From a bacterium (GTDB lineage: Bacteria; Actinomycetota; UBA4738; HRBIN12): DNA of 34,210 nucleotides. Position numbers and translations under genes: made by a program. The stretch spans positions 5,429-39,638 of the forward strand of contig JAHEXX010000006.1 in assembly GCA_023251895.1 (NCBI GenBank), in the 5' to 3' direction. A model generated the notes under the pieces. The model saw only the letters and a list, made by a program, of their open reading frames with translations, made no database searches and was not told the origin of the DNA. Shown here in pieces: positions 13,223 to 21,050 of this stretch (position 1 is the first letter of the stretch; the number at the start of each line of letters is the position of its first letter).

Positions 13223-14284
13223 GTGACCGCGACGATGCGCGCGCTCCGCAAGGCGAGCGCCGGCCCCGGGGCCGACCTGCTCGAGATCCCCGTGCCCGAG
13301 CCCGGCGAGGGCGAGGTGCTCGTCCGGGTTCACGCCGCTTCCGTCTGCGGCACCGATCTGCACATCTACGACTGGAACGAGTGGGCGGCCGCCCGGATCC
13401 CCCTTCTGCCCATGACCTTCGGCCACGAGGTGGCCGGGTACGTGGAGGCCGTGGGTCCGGAGGTGCACCATCTCCAGCCCGGCGCGTTCGTCGCGGCGGA
13501 GACCCACATCGCCTGCGGGCACTGCTCGACGTGTCGGACCGGCCGAGCCCACATCTGCGAGAACCTGCGGATACTCGGGGTCGATACCGAAGGCGCGTTC
13601 GCCGAGTACGTCGTGATCCCAGCCCAGAACGCCTGGGTGGTCGGGGAGGGCATCGAGCCCGACGTGGCGTCGATCATGGAGCCCTTCGGCAACGGCGTAC
13701 ATGCGACGTTCGGCACGGAGGGCGGCGAAGACCTGGCCACGAACCCGGTCGCCGTGATCGGGTGCGGCCCCATCGGGCTGTTCGCGGTCAGCATCGCCCG
13801 TGCGGCCGGCGCTTGGAAGGTCGTCGCCATCGAACCCAACGACTATCGGCGGGAGCTGGCCGCGAAGATGGGCGCCGACATGCTGGTGGACCCCAAGGAA
13901 CAGGACCCCGTGGCTGCCGTGCTGGAAGCGACTCACGGGACGGGGGCCGAGGTCGTGTTGGAGATGTCGGGAAACGCGCAGGCCATCGACCAGGGCACGC
14001 GCATGCTGGCGCGAGGCGGGCGGATGTCCCTGTTGGGCCTGCCCGACCGCCCGGTCACGCTCGACCTGAACGATCAGGTCATCTTCAAGGAGGCGCGGAT
14101 CCAGGGCATCACCGGCCGGGAGATGTTCCGAACGTGGCAGCAGACCACTACCCTGCTGTCGACCGGACGCGTTGACGTCTCGCCGGTGATCACCCATCGG
14201 TTCCCGCTGGAGGGGTTCGCGGAGGCCTTCGAGGTCACGGCGTCAGGCCGCTCGGGCAAGGTGATCATGTTCCCGGGAGGCTGA
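13223..14284 (+). CDS. tdh: L-threonine 3-dehydrogenase
   Basis: A 353-residue zinc alcohol dehydrogenase-type enzyme that oxidises L-threonine to 2-amino-3-oxobutanoate with NAD+. It shows SVCGTDLHIYDWNEWA (catalytic zinc Cys42), FGHEVAGYVE (His68, Glu69), a four-cysteine structural zinc lobe ACGHCSTCRTGRAHIC (Cys98, 101, 104, 112) and the NAD-binding motif VIGCGPIGLFAV (178-189). The phrase HIYDWNEW is typical of threonine dehydrogenase within this broad family. The next gene, one base away, is its pathway partner kbl, which makes the assignment firm. GTG at 13223 is preferred because of the TACGCT box; ATG at 13235 (MRALRKAS) is the alternative and matches the usual family N-terminus. Confidence 0.93.
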   Translation: MTATMRALRKASAGPGADLLEIPVPEPGEGEVLVRVHAASVCGTDLHIYDWNEWAAARIPLLPMTFGHEVAGYVEAVGPEVHHLQPGAFVAAETHIACGHCSTCRTGRAHICENLRILGVDTEGAFAEYVVIPAQNAWVVGEGIEPDVASIMEPFGNGVHATFGTEGGEDLATNPVAVIGCGPIGLFAVSIARAAGAWKVVAIEPNDYRRELAAKMGADMLVDPKEQDPVAAVLEATHGTGAEVVLEMSGNAQAIDQGTRMLARGGRMSLLGLPDRPVTLDLNDQVIFKEARIQGITGREMFRTWQQTTTLLSTGRVDVSPVITHRFPLEGFAEAFEVTASGRSGKVIMFPGG

Positions 14285-14285
14285 C

Positions 14286-15467
14286 GTGTCCGGAGCCCTG
14301 GACTACCTGAAGGAACGGCTGCACGAGCTCGACGAGCAGGGGTTGCTGCTGCACCCCCGGACGCTGGACGGGCCGACGGGGGCTCGGGCTCGGTTCGACG
14401 GGCGGGAGGTCATCAACCTCGCCTCGAACAACTACCTGGGCCTGGCGAGTCATCCCCGGATGAACGAAGCCGCCTCGCGCGCCGCGGCCGAGTTGGGCGC
14501 GGGGACCGGTGCGGTCCGGACCATCGCCGGCTCCATGGCGATCCACCGCGAGCTCGAGCGAAGGTTCGCCGACTTCAAGCGTGCCGAGGATGCTCTGATG
14601 TTCCAGTCCGGGTTCACTGCGAACGCCGGGACGGTGGCGGCCATCTTGGACCGGGAGGACGTGATCGTCTCGGACCAGTTCAACCACGCCTCGATCATCG
14701 ACGGCGCGCGCCTGTCCCGGGCCGAGATCAAGGTCTTCCCCCACAAGGATGCGGATGCGGCCGACCGGCTGATGGGGGAGACCAAGGCGCCGGGGCGTCG
14801 GCAGCTGCTGATCACCGACGGCGTGTTCTCGATGGACGGCGACATCGCGCCCCTGCCGGCCCTGGTGGAGGTGGCCGAGAAACACGAGGCAATCATGATG
14901 CTCGATGATGCCCACGCCTCCGGCGTGCTGGGGAAGGGGGGCGCCGGGACCGTCGATCACTTCGGGCTGCACGGGCGGGTCGATATCCAGGTCGGCACGT
15001 TGTCCAAGGCCATCGGCGTGCTGGGCGGGTTCATCGCGGGTCCCCATCACCTGATCGAGTGGCTGCAGAACCGGGGGCGCCCCTACCTGTTCTCGACGTC
15101 CGCGCCGCCTGCGGTCGTGGCCGCGTGCATCGCCGCGCTGGACATCATCCGCGACGAGCCCGAGCGGCTGGATCGCCTGTGGAGCAACACGCGGTTCTTC
15201 AAAGAGGGGCTTCACGCCCTGGGGTTCGACACCGGGGAGAGCGAGACCCCCATCACCCCGGTCATCACCGGGGACGAGGAGAAGACCCAGGAGTTCGCCC
15301 GCCGCCTGTTCGAGGAAGGAGTCTTCACGCCAGCGATCGTCTATCCGACGGTGGCGAAAGGGCGGGCCAGGGTCCGGACGATCGTCATCGCCGATCACAC
15401 CGACGAGGACCTGAACGAAGCCCTCGACATCTTCGAGCGGGTGGGCGAGGAGCTCGGGCTTCTCTAG
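14286..15467 (+). CDS. kbl: Glycine C-acetyltransferase (2-amino-3-ketobutyrate CoA ligase)
   Basis: A 393-residue PLP enzyme of the alpha-oxoamine synthase family that cleaves 2-amino-3-ketobutyrate with CoA to glycine and acetyl-CoA. Evidence: NLASNNYLGLASHPR, GTGAVRTIAGSMAIHRELE, LMFQSGFTANAG, FNHASIIDGARLS, ITDGVFSMDGDIAPL, LDDAHASGVLG (PLP-binding Asp and His) and TLSKAIGVLGG with the Schiff-base Lys241. Length equals that of known Kbl. Other family members (BioF, HemA) are excluded by the tdh neighbour. The GTG start is one base after the tdh stop, with GGGAGG upstream, so both enzymes come from one transcript and channel threonine to glycine and acetyl-CoA. Confidence 0.94.
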   Translation: MSGALDYLKERLHELDEQGLLLHPRTLDGPTGARARFDGREVINLASNNYLGLASHPRMNEAASRAAAELGAGTGAVRTIAGSMAIHRELERRFADFKRAEDALMFQSGFTANAGTVAAILDREDVIVSDQFNHASIIDGARLSRAEIKVFPHKDADAADRLMGETKAPGRRQLLITDGVFSMDGDIAPLPALVEVAEKHEAIMMLDDAHASGVLGKGGAGTVDHFGLHGRVDIQVGTLSKAIGVLGGFIAGPHHLIEWLQNRGRPYLFSTSAPPAVVAACIAALDIIRDEPERLDRLWSNTRFFKEGLHALGFDTGESETPITPVITGDEEKTQEFARRLFEEGVFTPAIVYPTVAKGRARVRTIVIADHTDEDLNEALDIFERVGEELGLL

Positions 15468-15544
15468 CCGGTCCGGGAGAGGATCGAGCTTCCCCGAGGT
15501 GGCTCCGAAACACGGTCGTAGAACCGGTCGTGGCCGAGGAACGA

Positions 15545-15556
15545 TAGCCTGGGCGG
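15545..15556 (+). promoter_or_regulatory. -10 box of a probable leaderless transcript for the F420-type oxidoreductase gene
   Basis: TAGCCT at 15545-15550 is followed by exactly six bases and then GTG at 15557, predicting transcription from the first base of the start codon. Confidence 0.55.
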
Positions 15557-16468
15557 GTGACGGATCCGAGGACCGAGCTGCGCGCGGGGCTGGGCCGTGT
15601 GGGGGTCTGGTCGTTCGCGTTGGAAGCCCAATCCGCGGCGGTCGAGCGCGAGCTGGTTGTGGGTATCGAGGAGCTCGGGTACCGGGCCCTGTGGGTTCCG
15701 GAGAGCGTGGGCAGCAAGGAGATCTTCAGCCACGCCGGCCTGCTGCTGTCCTCGGGGACCGAGCTCTTGGTCGGTTCGGGGATCGCCAACATCTGGGCCC
15801 GAGATCCCGTGGCCATGGCGAACGGCTGGCGGGCCACGTCGGACGCCTACCCCGGACGGTTCGTGCTGGGCCTCGGGGTCAGCCACGCCCCCTCGGTGGC
15901 CCGGCGCGGCGGGACGTACGCGAAGCCGTACGAGCACATGATCGAGTACCTGGATGCGATGGACGGAGCGCGGTACGACGGCCCCGAGCCGGAACGCCCG
16001 ACCCGCAGGCTGCTTGCGGCCCTTGGACCGAAGATGCTCGAGCTTGCCGCCGCGCGGGTGGAGGGCGCGCATACCTACTTCGTTCCGCCGGAGCACACGG
16101 CCTTCGCGCGTGGCGTCCTCGGTCCCGAGCCGGTCCTAGCGGTCGAGCTGACCACCGTCCTCGAGACCGACCCGGCCGAGGCCCGCCGGATCTGCCGGGG
16201 GTGGGCGGTCCACTACCTAGAGCTGCCGAACTACCACAACAGCCTGCGCCGCATGGGCTTCAGCGAGAGCGATCTCGACGCCGGGGGTGGCGATCGGATG
16301 GTCGACGCGGTCTTCGCGTGGGGCGGCGTGGATCGGGTTCGCGAGAAGGTCCTCACGCACCTGAAGGCCGGCGCCGACCACGTGTGCGTCCAGGTCATCT
16401 CGGCCGCCGGCGGCGACCCGTGCCTCCCGCAGCTCCGAGAGCTCGCCCCCGTCCTGCTGTCGCTGTAG
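15557..16468 (+). CDS. LLM-class F420-dependent oxidoreductase (MSMEG_4141-like)
   Basis: A 303-residue member of the luciferase-like TIM-barrel family. It opens with LGRVGVWSFALEAQS, then ELGYRALWVPESVGSKEIFS, GSGIANIWARDPVAMANGW, YPGRFVLGLGVSHAPSV, TYAKPYEHMIEYLDAMD and LLAALGPKMLELAAARVEG. This pattern is that of the subfamily annotated as probable F420-dependent oxidoreductase of the MSMEG_4141 type, common in Actinomycetota. It would use deazaflavin F420 to reduce or oxidise an unknown organic substrate; F420 dependence is inferred from the family. The GTG start follows a TAGCCT box by six bases. The 3' end overlaps the convergent DNA alkylation repair frame by 74 bases. Confidence 0.86.
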   Translation: MTDPRTELRAGLGRVGVWSFALEAQSAAVERELVVGIEELGYRALWVPESVGSKEIFSHAGLLLSSGTELLVGSGIANIWARDPVAMANGWRATSDAYPGRFVLGLGVSHAPSVARRGGTYAKPYEHMIEYLDAMDGARYDGPEPERPTRRLLAALGPKMLELAAARVEGAHTYFVPPEHTAFARGVLGPEPVLAVELTTVLETDPAEARRICRGWAVHYLELPNYHNSLRRMGFSESDLDAGGGDRMVDAVFAWGGVDRVREKVLTHLKAGADHVCVQVISAAGGDPCLPQLRELAPVLLSL

Positions 16469-17165
16469 CTCTTCTCCTGCGGGCCTGCACGGCGTCGCTG
16501 GTCAGCTCGCGGAGCGCGTCGCGGGCGATCCATCTGGCCGAGCGCGACTCCGATCCGAGCAGCCGCTCCGCCTCCGCGATAGCCTTGGCGTTGAGCTGGG
16601 CGTTCCGCTTGCCGATCTGCCGCAGCGCCCAGCTGACAGCCTTCCTCACCGCGTTGCGGTCGTCCTCTGCGCCCCGGCGGATGATCGGGAGGAACCGTTC
16701 GAAGTCCCGGTCGGGCGCGGCTTTGTCGTGAACGGCGGCCTCGGCGACCAACGAGAAGGCGGCGCGCTTCACGAACTCCTCCGGCCGCCGGCTCCACTCA
16801 CGGGCCTTGGCCCGCGCGAAAGGGGTCCGGTCGAACAGGTTGCCGCATACCTGATCGCACAGGTCCCAGGAGTCCAGGTCGGCCGCCCAGGCGTCCATCT
16901 GCTCCTCGGTCACGAGGGCGGGGTCGTCGACCATGGAGGCCAGGATTCGTGCCTCGTGGACCTCCGAGGCCCACATGCCCAGGGCCAGGGCGTGATCGGG
17001 GCCGAGCCGTTTGGCCAGCCGACGGAGGGTGGGGATCGACACCCCCAGGGCCCGCCGCGTGTTGATGCCGACCGAGGCCATCCCCGGCAGCCGCGTGGCG
17101 TCGGCGACCGCGCGCAGCACCCGCAGGACACGCCGAACGGTTGGATCGGCGGCCCCGGGCCTCAC
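16395..17165 (-). CDS. DNA alkylation repair protein, AlkD-like
   Basis: A 256-residue all-helical HEAT-like repeat protein of the DNA alkylation repair family, whose characterised members remove N3- or N7-alkylated bases. Visible are INTRRALGVSIPTLRRLAKR (35-54), HALALGMWASEVHEARILAS, DSWDLCDQVCGNLF (98-111), FVKRAAFSLVAEAAVHDK and AVRKAVSWALRQIGKRN. Start GTG 17165 overlaps the stop of the upstream deacetylase gene by four bases (GTGA), giving translational coupling. The last 35 or so residues are a low-complexity Arg/Ala/Gly tail that runs 74 bases into the end of the convergent oxidoreductase gene; no earlier in-frame stop exists, so the tail may be a recent read-through extension. A sequencing error cannot be excluded. 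Confidence 0.84.
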   Translation of the reverse strand: MRPGAADPTVRRVLRVLRAVADATRLPGMASVGINTRRALGVSIPTLRRLAKRLGPDHALALGMWASEVHEARILASMVDDPALVTEEQMDAWAADLDSWDLCDQVCGNLFDRTPFARAKAREWSRRPEEFVKRAAFSLVAEAAVHDKAAPDRDFERFLPIIRRGAEDDRNAVRKAVSWALRQIGKRNAQLNAKAIAEAERLLGSESRSARWIARDALRELTSDAVQARRRRATATAGRGRALGAAGGTGRRRRPR

Positions 17166-18247
17166 GCCAGCACCGCCACCAGGCGGAGGCCCATCCTGCG
17201 GATGCCCCGGATGATGAACGGCAAGGCCCGCACGGTGGCGGACTGGTCGCCGCCCCCGTCGTGCAGCAGGACGATCGAGCCGGGGCGGACGTTGGCCAGC
17301 ACGTTGTGCAGGATCGATCTGCGGGTGGCCGACGCCGACCAGTCGTGGGGGTCGATGTTCCAGTTCACGAGGCGCAGGCCCAGGCGCTGGGCCGTTCCCA
17401 CGACCCGGCCGTTCCAGCTGCCCCCGGGGGGCCGCATCAGCTTGGGGTCCCCGCCGAGCTTCTCGAGGACGTGGTTGGTCCAGGCCATCTCCTGATGGAG
17501 GCGCCGAGGTCCCAGCCTGGCGAACTCCGGCTTGAGGGGATGTCCCCAGGAGTGGTTGCCGACCGTCATCCCGGCCTCGATCTCGCGCCGTACCATCCAC
17601 CGGTATCGATTGGCCTGCCGCCCGATCACGAAGAACGTTGCTGGCGCGCGGAATCGCTTGAGGATGTGGAGGATCCGCATCGTGCTCCATGGCCATGGTC
17701 CGTCGTCGAACGTGAGGGCTACCGTCGGACGGTGCCGCGGCTTGCCGATCGGCCTGTAGACGACGGTTACCGCCTTCCCCGAGACCACTCCCTCGTTCGC
17801 GACCTGGATCATCCTGGAGGTGCCAAGGAAGTACTGAGGGTCACCGGGCTGCCGGCCCTTCAGCCGCGTCGTGACGCGCCGAGTAGCTTCGGGGCGGCCG
17901 ACGCCGTCGACGACGGTGACCTCGTCCCCGGTCGACAGGGCGGTCGTCCGGGGGACGGCGTATCCGTTCACCAGGACCTCTCCGGGGTCGGCCCGGCGAT
18001 CGATCGCCCTGCCGTCCACGTCGAACAGCGTCCCCGGCTTGGGGTGCTGTCCGAAGGCCCGCATGACCTGCCTGAGAGTCGTTCCCTCTTCCACGTAGCG
18101 GTACTCGCCGGCGACGCGGATGGAGACGATGGGGGGCGGGTTCCCAAGTCCGGTCACAGTGAGCGGCACCGCGACTGCCGCCGCCAGGGCGACGGCGGTC
18201 GCGCGGAACAATGCCCACGAACTCGGCCACGGGTTCATCCGATTCAT
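17162..18247 (-). CDS. Polysaccharide deacetylase (NodB domain) with N-terminal membrane segment
   Basis: A 361-residue protein. Residues 12-35 form a signal anchor (LFRATAVALAAAVAVPLTVTG). Residues about 41-165 look like a small beta-grasp or G5/YabE-like region (VSIRVAGEYRYVEEGTTLRQV, DEVTVVDGVG). The NodB domain follows: TFDDGPWPWST (Asp181, Asp182), NHSWGHP (His232, His236), MRPPGGSW (271-278), NIDPHDW (297-303) and IVLLHDGGG (His329). All five catalytic motifs are intact, so it should deacetylate N-acetylated cell-wall glycans outside the membrane with a divalent metal. The start is uncertain: ATG at 18247 is the longest, while ATG at 18238 has CACAAT seven bases upstream. It is coupled to the DNA repair gene by a GTGA overlap. 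Confidence 0.9.
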   Translation of the reverse strand: MNRMNPWPSSWALFRATAVALAAAVAVPLTVTGLGNPPPIVSIRVAGEYRYVEEGTTLRQVMRAFGQHPKPGTLFDVDGRAIDRRADPGEVLVNGYAVPRTTALSTGDEVTVVDGVGRPEATRRVTTRLKGRQPGDPQYFLGTSRMIQVANEGVVSGKAVTVVYRPIGKPRHRPTVALTFDDGPWPWSTMRILHILKRFRAPATFFVIGRQANRYRWMVRREIEAGMTVGNHSWGHPLKPEFARLGPRRLHQEMAWTNHVLEKLGGDPKLMRPPGGSWNGRVVGTAQRLGLRLVNWNIDPHDWSASATRRSILHNVLANVRPGSIVLLHDGGGDQSATVRALPFIIRGIRRMGLRLVAVLA

Positions 18248-18308
18248 TGTGCAACCGAAGTCAAGGTCGGCTCGGAGTTCCCGGGGCCGCTCGGGCCGCG
18301 TGCCTCAG

Positions 18309-18605
18309 CTACAGCTCGGCGCCGTCGCCCAGCGCGGGAGGCTCCCCGGGAGGTTCTCCGTCGGCCTCGTTCGGGACGTGCCGGATGTCGTAGGCCTCAC
18401 CGTGCCTCCGGCGCCGTTCCACCTCGCGTTCCATGTCGCGCTGCCACCCCCGCACGCGCCGGCGGAGGTAGTAGTAGCCCCCCGCGACCAGTACGGCGAC
18501 GGCCAGCACCACGGCGAGCACGATGGCCGCCGCAACCTTCAGAACCGCGGCGAGTACCCCGAAGATCGAAGCCAGCAGCAGCAGGAACAGGATGAAGATG
18601 AGCAC
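18309..18605 (-). CDS. Small membrane protein with basic coiled tail, unknown function
   Basis: A 98-residue protein. Residues 1-48 are almost wholly hydrophobic and form one long or two adjacent membrane segments (LIFILFLLLLASIFGVLAAV, then AIVLAVVLAVAVLVAGGYYY). A charged helix follows (RRRVRGWQRDMEREVERRRR), likely a short coiled coil, then an acidic Pro/Gly-rich end. I do not recognise a family. The GTG start is supported by a TAGGAT box six bases upstream on the minus strand, which overlaps the stop region of the alpha/beta hydrolase gene, and the reading frame has the codon bias of its neighbours. Confidence 0.68.
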   Translation of the reverse strand: MLIFILFLLLLASIFGVLAAVLKVAAAIVLAVVLAVAVLVAGGYYYLRRRVRGWQRDMEREVERRRRHGEAYDIRHVPNEADGEPPGEPPALGDGAEL

Positions 18606-18617
18606 GTCGTCATCCTA
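18606..18617 (-). promoter_or_regulatory. -10 box of a probable leaderless transcript for the small membrane protein gene
   Basis: On the minus strand TAGGAT (18617-18612) is followed by exactly six bases (GACGAC) and then GTG at 18605. The TGA stop of the upstream hydrolase lies inside this promoter stretch. Confidence 0.55.
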
Positions 18618-19470
18618 CGGCTCGCCGCGCGAAACGGAGGAGCCGCCGGGCGACCACGTCCGGTCGCTGGAGCGGGATGTCGTGGATGCCGTCGATCCAC
18701 TCGAAGCGGACGGGGTCGCCGATGGCCCGCACCGCCCCGGCCGCGAGCTCCTTCTCGTGCATGAACCCGGCGGAGTCGGGCGCCTCGCCCCGGGAGCGCG
18801 CGGCCAGGACCAGCGTGGGGGCCCGCGCGCGGCGCAGGAGGCCGATCGCGTCTTGCTCCCAGAGCGCCCGGAGGATCCGTAGGTGGTTCGCGTGCGAGAG
18901 CCTGGGGTGGATGTTCCCGTGACCGTCGACGCGCATCAGGGACAGGAAGACAGCCTCGACCTCCGGCGTGATCTCGAGCGCCCCGCCCAGGTGGTACCGG
19001 AGCATCTCCAAGAACTCCTGAACCGGTGTGCCGCTCAGGTCCGGCGGGGCCAGGCGAGTGCGAGCCGTCATCCAGTCCATCCGGTCGCGCAGGTTGAGGA
19101 ACCCGCCATCCACGAGAACAGTCCCCGAGAGCAACCCGGCGTGGCGGACGGCCAGCTCGAGCGCGACGTTCGCGCCCCAGGAGTGGCCGACCGCGATGGG
19201 GCGGCGGAGCCGCAGCGCCCTGACAACGGCCACCGCGTCGGCAGCGACCTGCTCGAAGCCGTAGCCGCTGGTCGGCTTGCCGCTGCGACCGTGGCCCCGT
19301 TGGTCGTACGCCACGACCCTGTGTCCGGCCCAGGCCAGGCGGAGCGCCACCTGGTCCCACATGCGGGACGAGGAGGCCAGGCCGTGGAGCAGCAGGAACG
19401 GAGCACCCGCTCCCGTCCACTCGCGAACCGAAAGCCGCATGCCGTCGCGGGCGACGGTGGTCTCGTTCAC
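18610..19470 (-). CDS. Alpha/beta hydrolase
   Basis: A 286-residue alpha/beta-fold hydrolase. Motifs: LLLHGLASSSRMWDQVA (oxyanion HG), VVAYDQRGHGRSGKP, nucleophile elbow VGHSWGANVAL, the strand VLVDGGFLNLRDR, LVLAARSRGEAP and the late His in IDGIHDIPLQRP. The catalytic Ser, acid and His are therefore in order. There is no signal peptide, so it should be cytosolic. The substrate is unknown; such enzymes include esterases, epoxide hydrolases and haloalkane dehalogenases. GTG at 19470 is chosen because TAGGCT lies eight bases upstream and the longer frame (ATG 19572) overlaps the divergent gene at 19541. It transcribes away from that gene. Confidence 0.86.
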   Translation of the reverse strand: MNETTVARDGMRLSVREWTGAGAPFLLLHGLASSSRMWDQVALRLAWAGHRVVAYDQRGHGRSGKPTSGYGFEQVAADAVAVVRALRLRRPIAVGHSWGANVALELAVRHAGLLSGTVLVDGGFLNLRDRMDWMTARTRLAPPDLSGTPVQEFLEMLRYHLGGALEITPEVEAVFLSLMRVDGHGNIHPRLSHANHLRILRALWEQDAIGLLRRARAPTLVLAARSRGEAPDSAGFMHEKELAAGAVRAIGDPVRFEWIDGIHDIPLQRPDVVARRLLRFARRAVG

Positions 19471-19484
19471 GGCCGGGCAGCCTA
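19471..19484 (-). promoter_or_regulatory. -10-like box before the alpha/beta hydrolase gene
   Basis: On the minus strand TAGGCT (19484-19479) lies eight bases before GTG at 19470, with no Shine-Dalgarno sequence between. The arrangement fits a leaderless or near-leaderless start. Confidence 0.4.
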
Positions 19485-19506
19485 CCTCACGGACCGTCTC
19501 CCGGCG

Positions 19507-19534
19507 TATGCTCCCGCGGACGAGGAAAAGGAGG
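19507..19534 (+). promoter_or_regulatory. -10 box and strong Shine-Dalgarno before the ABM-like gene
   Basis: TATGCT (19507-19512) is a -10 candidate. A purine-rich AAAAGGAGGCGG stretch from about 19526 provides a strong ribosome site seven to eight bases before the ATG at 19541. No convincing -35 is seen. Confidence 0.4.
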
Positions 19535-19540
19535 CGGAGC

Positions 19541-19828
19541 ATGTACGGGACCGTCGCGCGGATGAAGATCAAGCGTGAGAACCTCGACGCCCTGCGGGCG
19601 GAGTTCGATCGGGAGGACTATCCGGCGACCCCCGGGTTCCGCTCGAGCAGCGTGCTCGTGCCGGACAAGTTCAACGACGAGGTCATCGTGGCGGTGTTCT
19701 TCGAAGACAGGGCCTCATATGTCAAGAACGCGAGTGACCCCGCTATGCACGAGCGGTACCTCGCCTACCGGAAGTACCTGGAAGCCGACCCAGAGTGGAC
19801 CGACGGGGAGTGGATCACCACGCAGTAG
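19541..19828 (+). CDS. Small dimeric alpha/beta-barrel (ABM-like) protein
   Basis: A 95-residue protein with the size and strand-helix-strand pattern of the antibiotic biosynthesis monooxygenase-like dimeric ferredoxin fold: MYGTVARMKIKRENLDAL, TPGFRSSSVLVPDKFNDEVI, VAVFFEDRASYVKNASDPAM and HERYLAYRKYLEADPEWTDG. Members act as small cofactor-free monooxygenases, heme-degrading enzymes or simply unknown stress proteins, so no reaction is assigned. It has a strong Shine-Dalgarno and diverges from the alpha/beta hydrolase gene. It is followed after about 45 bases by a perfect inverted repeat and then the potA gene. Confidence 0.66.
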   Translation: MYGTVARMKIKRENLDALRAEFDREDYPATPGFRSSSVLVPDKFNDEVIVAVFFEDRASYVKNASDPAMHERYLAYRKYLEADPEWTDGEWITTQ

Positions 19829-19874
19829 TGCGCGGCCGGATCTTCCACGTGAGCCCGTACTAGGCTGCCCTGAG

Positions 19875-19898
19875 CCGCGGTGCAAGCCCGCACCGCGG
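19875..19898 (+). promoter_or_regulatory. Perfect 9-bp inverted repeat at the potA promoter
   Basis: CCGCGGTGC (19875-19883), loop AAGCCC (19884-19889) and GCACCGCGG (19890-19898) form a perfect repeat. It ends five bases before a TAAGCT -10 candidate (19904-19909), so it would cover the -35 and spacer. It may be a repressor operator, or a terminator stem for the preceding small gene; no T-tract follows. Confidence 0.45.
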
Positions 19899-19903
19899 TC
19901 GTG

Positions 19904-19909
19904 TAAGCT
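19904..19909 (+). promoter_or_regulatory. -10 box candidate for potA
   Basis: TAAGCT lies ten bases before the ATG at 19920, giving a leader of only about four bases. No Shine-Dalgarno sequence is clear in the gap. Confidence 0.4.
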
Positions 19910-19919
19910 CCGCCTGCAG

Positions 19920-21050
19920 ATGGCAGGCGGAGAGGTCCAGCTCGTCGATCTGGTCAAGCGGTTTGGAGACGTGACCGCGGTGGCCGGGATCAACCTCGAC
20001 ATGCCGTCGGGCGAATTCTTCTCCCTGCTCGGCCCGTCCGGCTGCGGCAAGACCACCTCCCTTCGCATGATCGCCGGATTCGAGCGGCCCGACGAGGGCC
20101 AGATCCTGCTCGACGGGGTGGACATGGCCCAGACCCCGCCCCACAAACGCAACGTGAACACCGTGTTCCAGAACTACGCCCTGTTCCCGCACCTGTCGGT
20201 CGAGGACAACGTGGGGTTCGGCCTTCGGTACAAGGACGTCAGCAAGCAGGAGGCCAAGCAGAAGATCGGCGAGGCTTTGGCCCTGGTCCGCCTGGAGGGG
20301 TTCGAGAAGCGCCGTCCCTCCCAACTGTCCGGCGGCCAGCAGCAGCGGGTCGCGCTGGCCCGGGCCCTTATCTTGAACCCGGCGGTGCTCCTTCTCGACG
20401 AGCCCCTGGGTGCCCTCGACGCCAAGCTCCGCAAGGCCCTGCAGATCGAGCTGAAGGCCCTCCAGGAGGAGGTCGGCATCACGTTCATCTACGTGACGCA
20501 CGATCAGGAGGAAGCTCTCACGATGTCCGACCGCATCGCGGTGATGTCCAACGGACGCGTCGAGCAGATCGGGCCGCCCAGCGAGGTGTACGAGGACCCG
20601 GCCACCGCGTACGTCGCGGACTTCTTGGGCGTGTCCAACCTGATGGACGCCAGGGCGGAGGGATCAGCCGGCGACCAGCGTTGCAGGGTCCGGCTCGGCG
20701 ACTTCGTGCTGCTGGCGGGGCAGGGAGACACCGACGCGAGGGGCGACGCCAAGATCGTGATCCGCCCAGAGCGGATCCTGCTCGAGGAACACGGGATCAC
20801 GGGGGAGAACCAGCTCCCCGGGATGGTGGAGCGCGTGGTCTACGTGGGTTCCATCATGCAGGTGATCGTGCACCTCGCCTCGGGCCAGACCCTCCAGGCG
20901 TGGGTTCAGAACCGGGGGCAGGCGATGCCCTACGGGCAGGGGACGCCGGTCAGCGTGCACTTCCCGCCGGAGGCCCTCCGCGTGCTGCTCGACACCAGCA
21001 GCATGGAGGAGATACACCGCATGGAGGGAACCGAGGCCGCCGCCGGGTAG
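19920..21050 (+). CDS. potA: ABC importer ATPase, spermidine/putrescine (PotA) type
   Basis: A 376-residue ATPase that would power import of polyamines or a similar small solute. Walker [10 protein letters not shown] (38-46), Q-loop [10 protein letters not shown] (82-91), signature [15 protein letters not shown] (136-150), Walker [14 protein letters not shown] (155-167) and H-loop [10 protein letters not shown] (191-200) are intact. A TOBE domain follows from about residue 240 ([40 protein letters not shown]). The ATG at 19920 is chosen because PotA homology starts there; the open frame extends upstream across the inverted repeat. It faces its presumed partners potC-potB-potD, with the two stop codons touching (TAGCTA), so ATPase and permeases are on separate transcripts. 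Confidence 0.91.
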   Translation: MAGGEVQLVDLVKRFGDVTAVAGINLDMPSGEFFSLLGPSGCGKTTSLRMIAGFERPDEGQILLDGVDMAQTPPHKRNVNTVFQNYALFPHLSVEDNVGFGLRYKDVSKQEAKQKIGEALALVRLEGFEKRRPSQLSGGQQQRVALARALILNPAVLLLDEPLGALDAKLRKALQIELKALQEEVGITFIYVTHDQEEALTMSDRIAVMSNGRVEQIGPPSEVYEDPATAYVADFLGVSNLMDARAEGSAGDQRCRVRLGDFVLLAGQGDTDARGDAKIVIRPERILLEEHGITGENQLPGMVERVVYVGSIMQVIVHLASGQTLQAWVQNRGQAMPYGQGTPVSVHFPPEALRVLLDTSSMEEIHRMEGTEAAAG

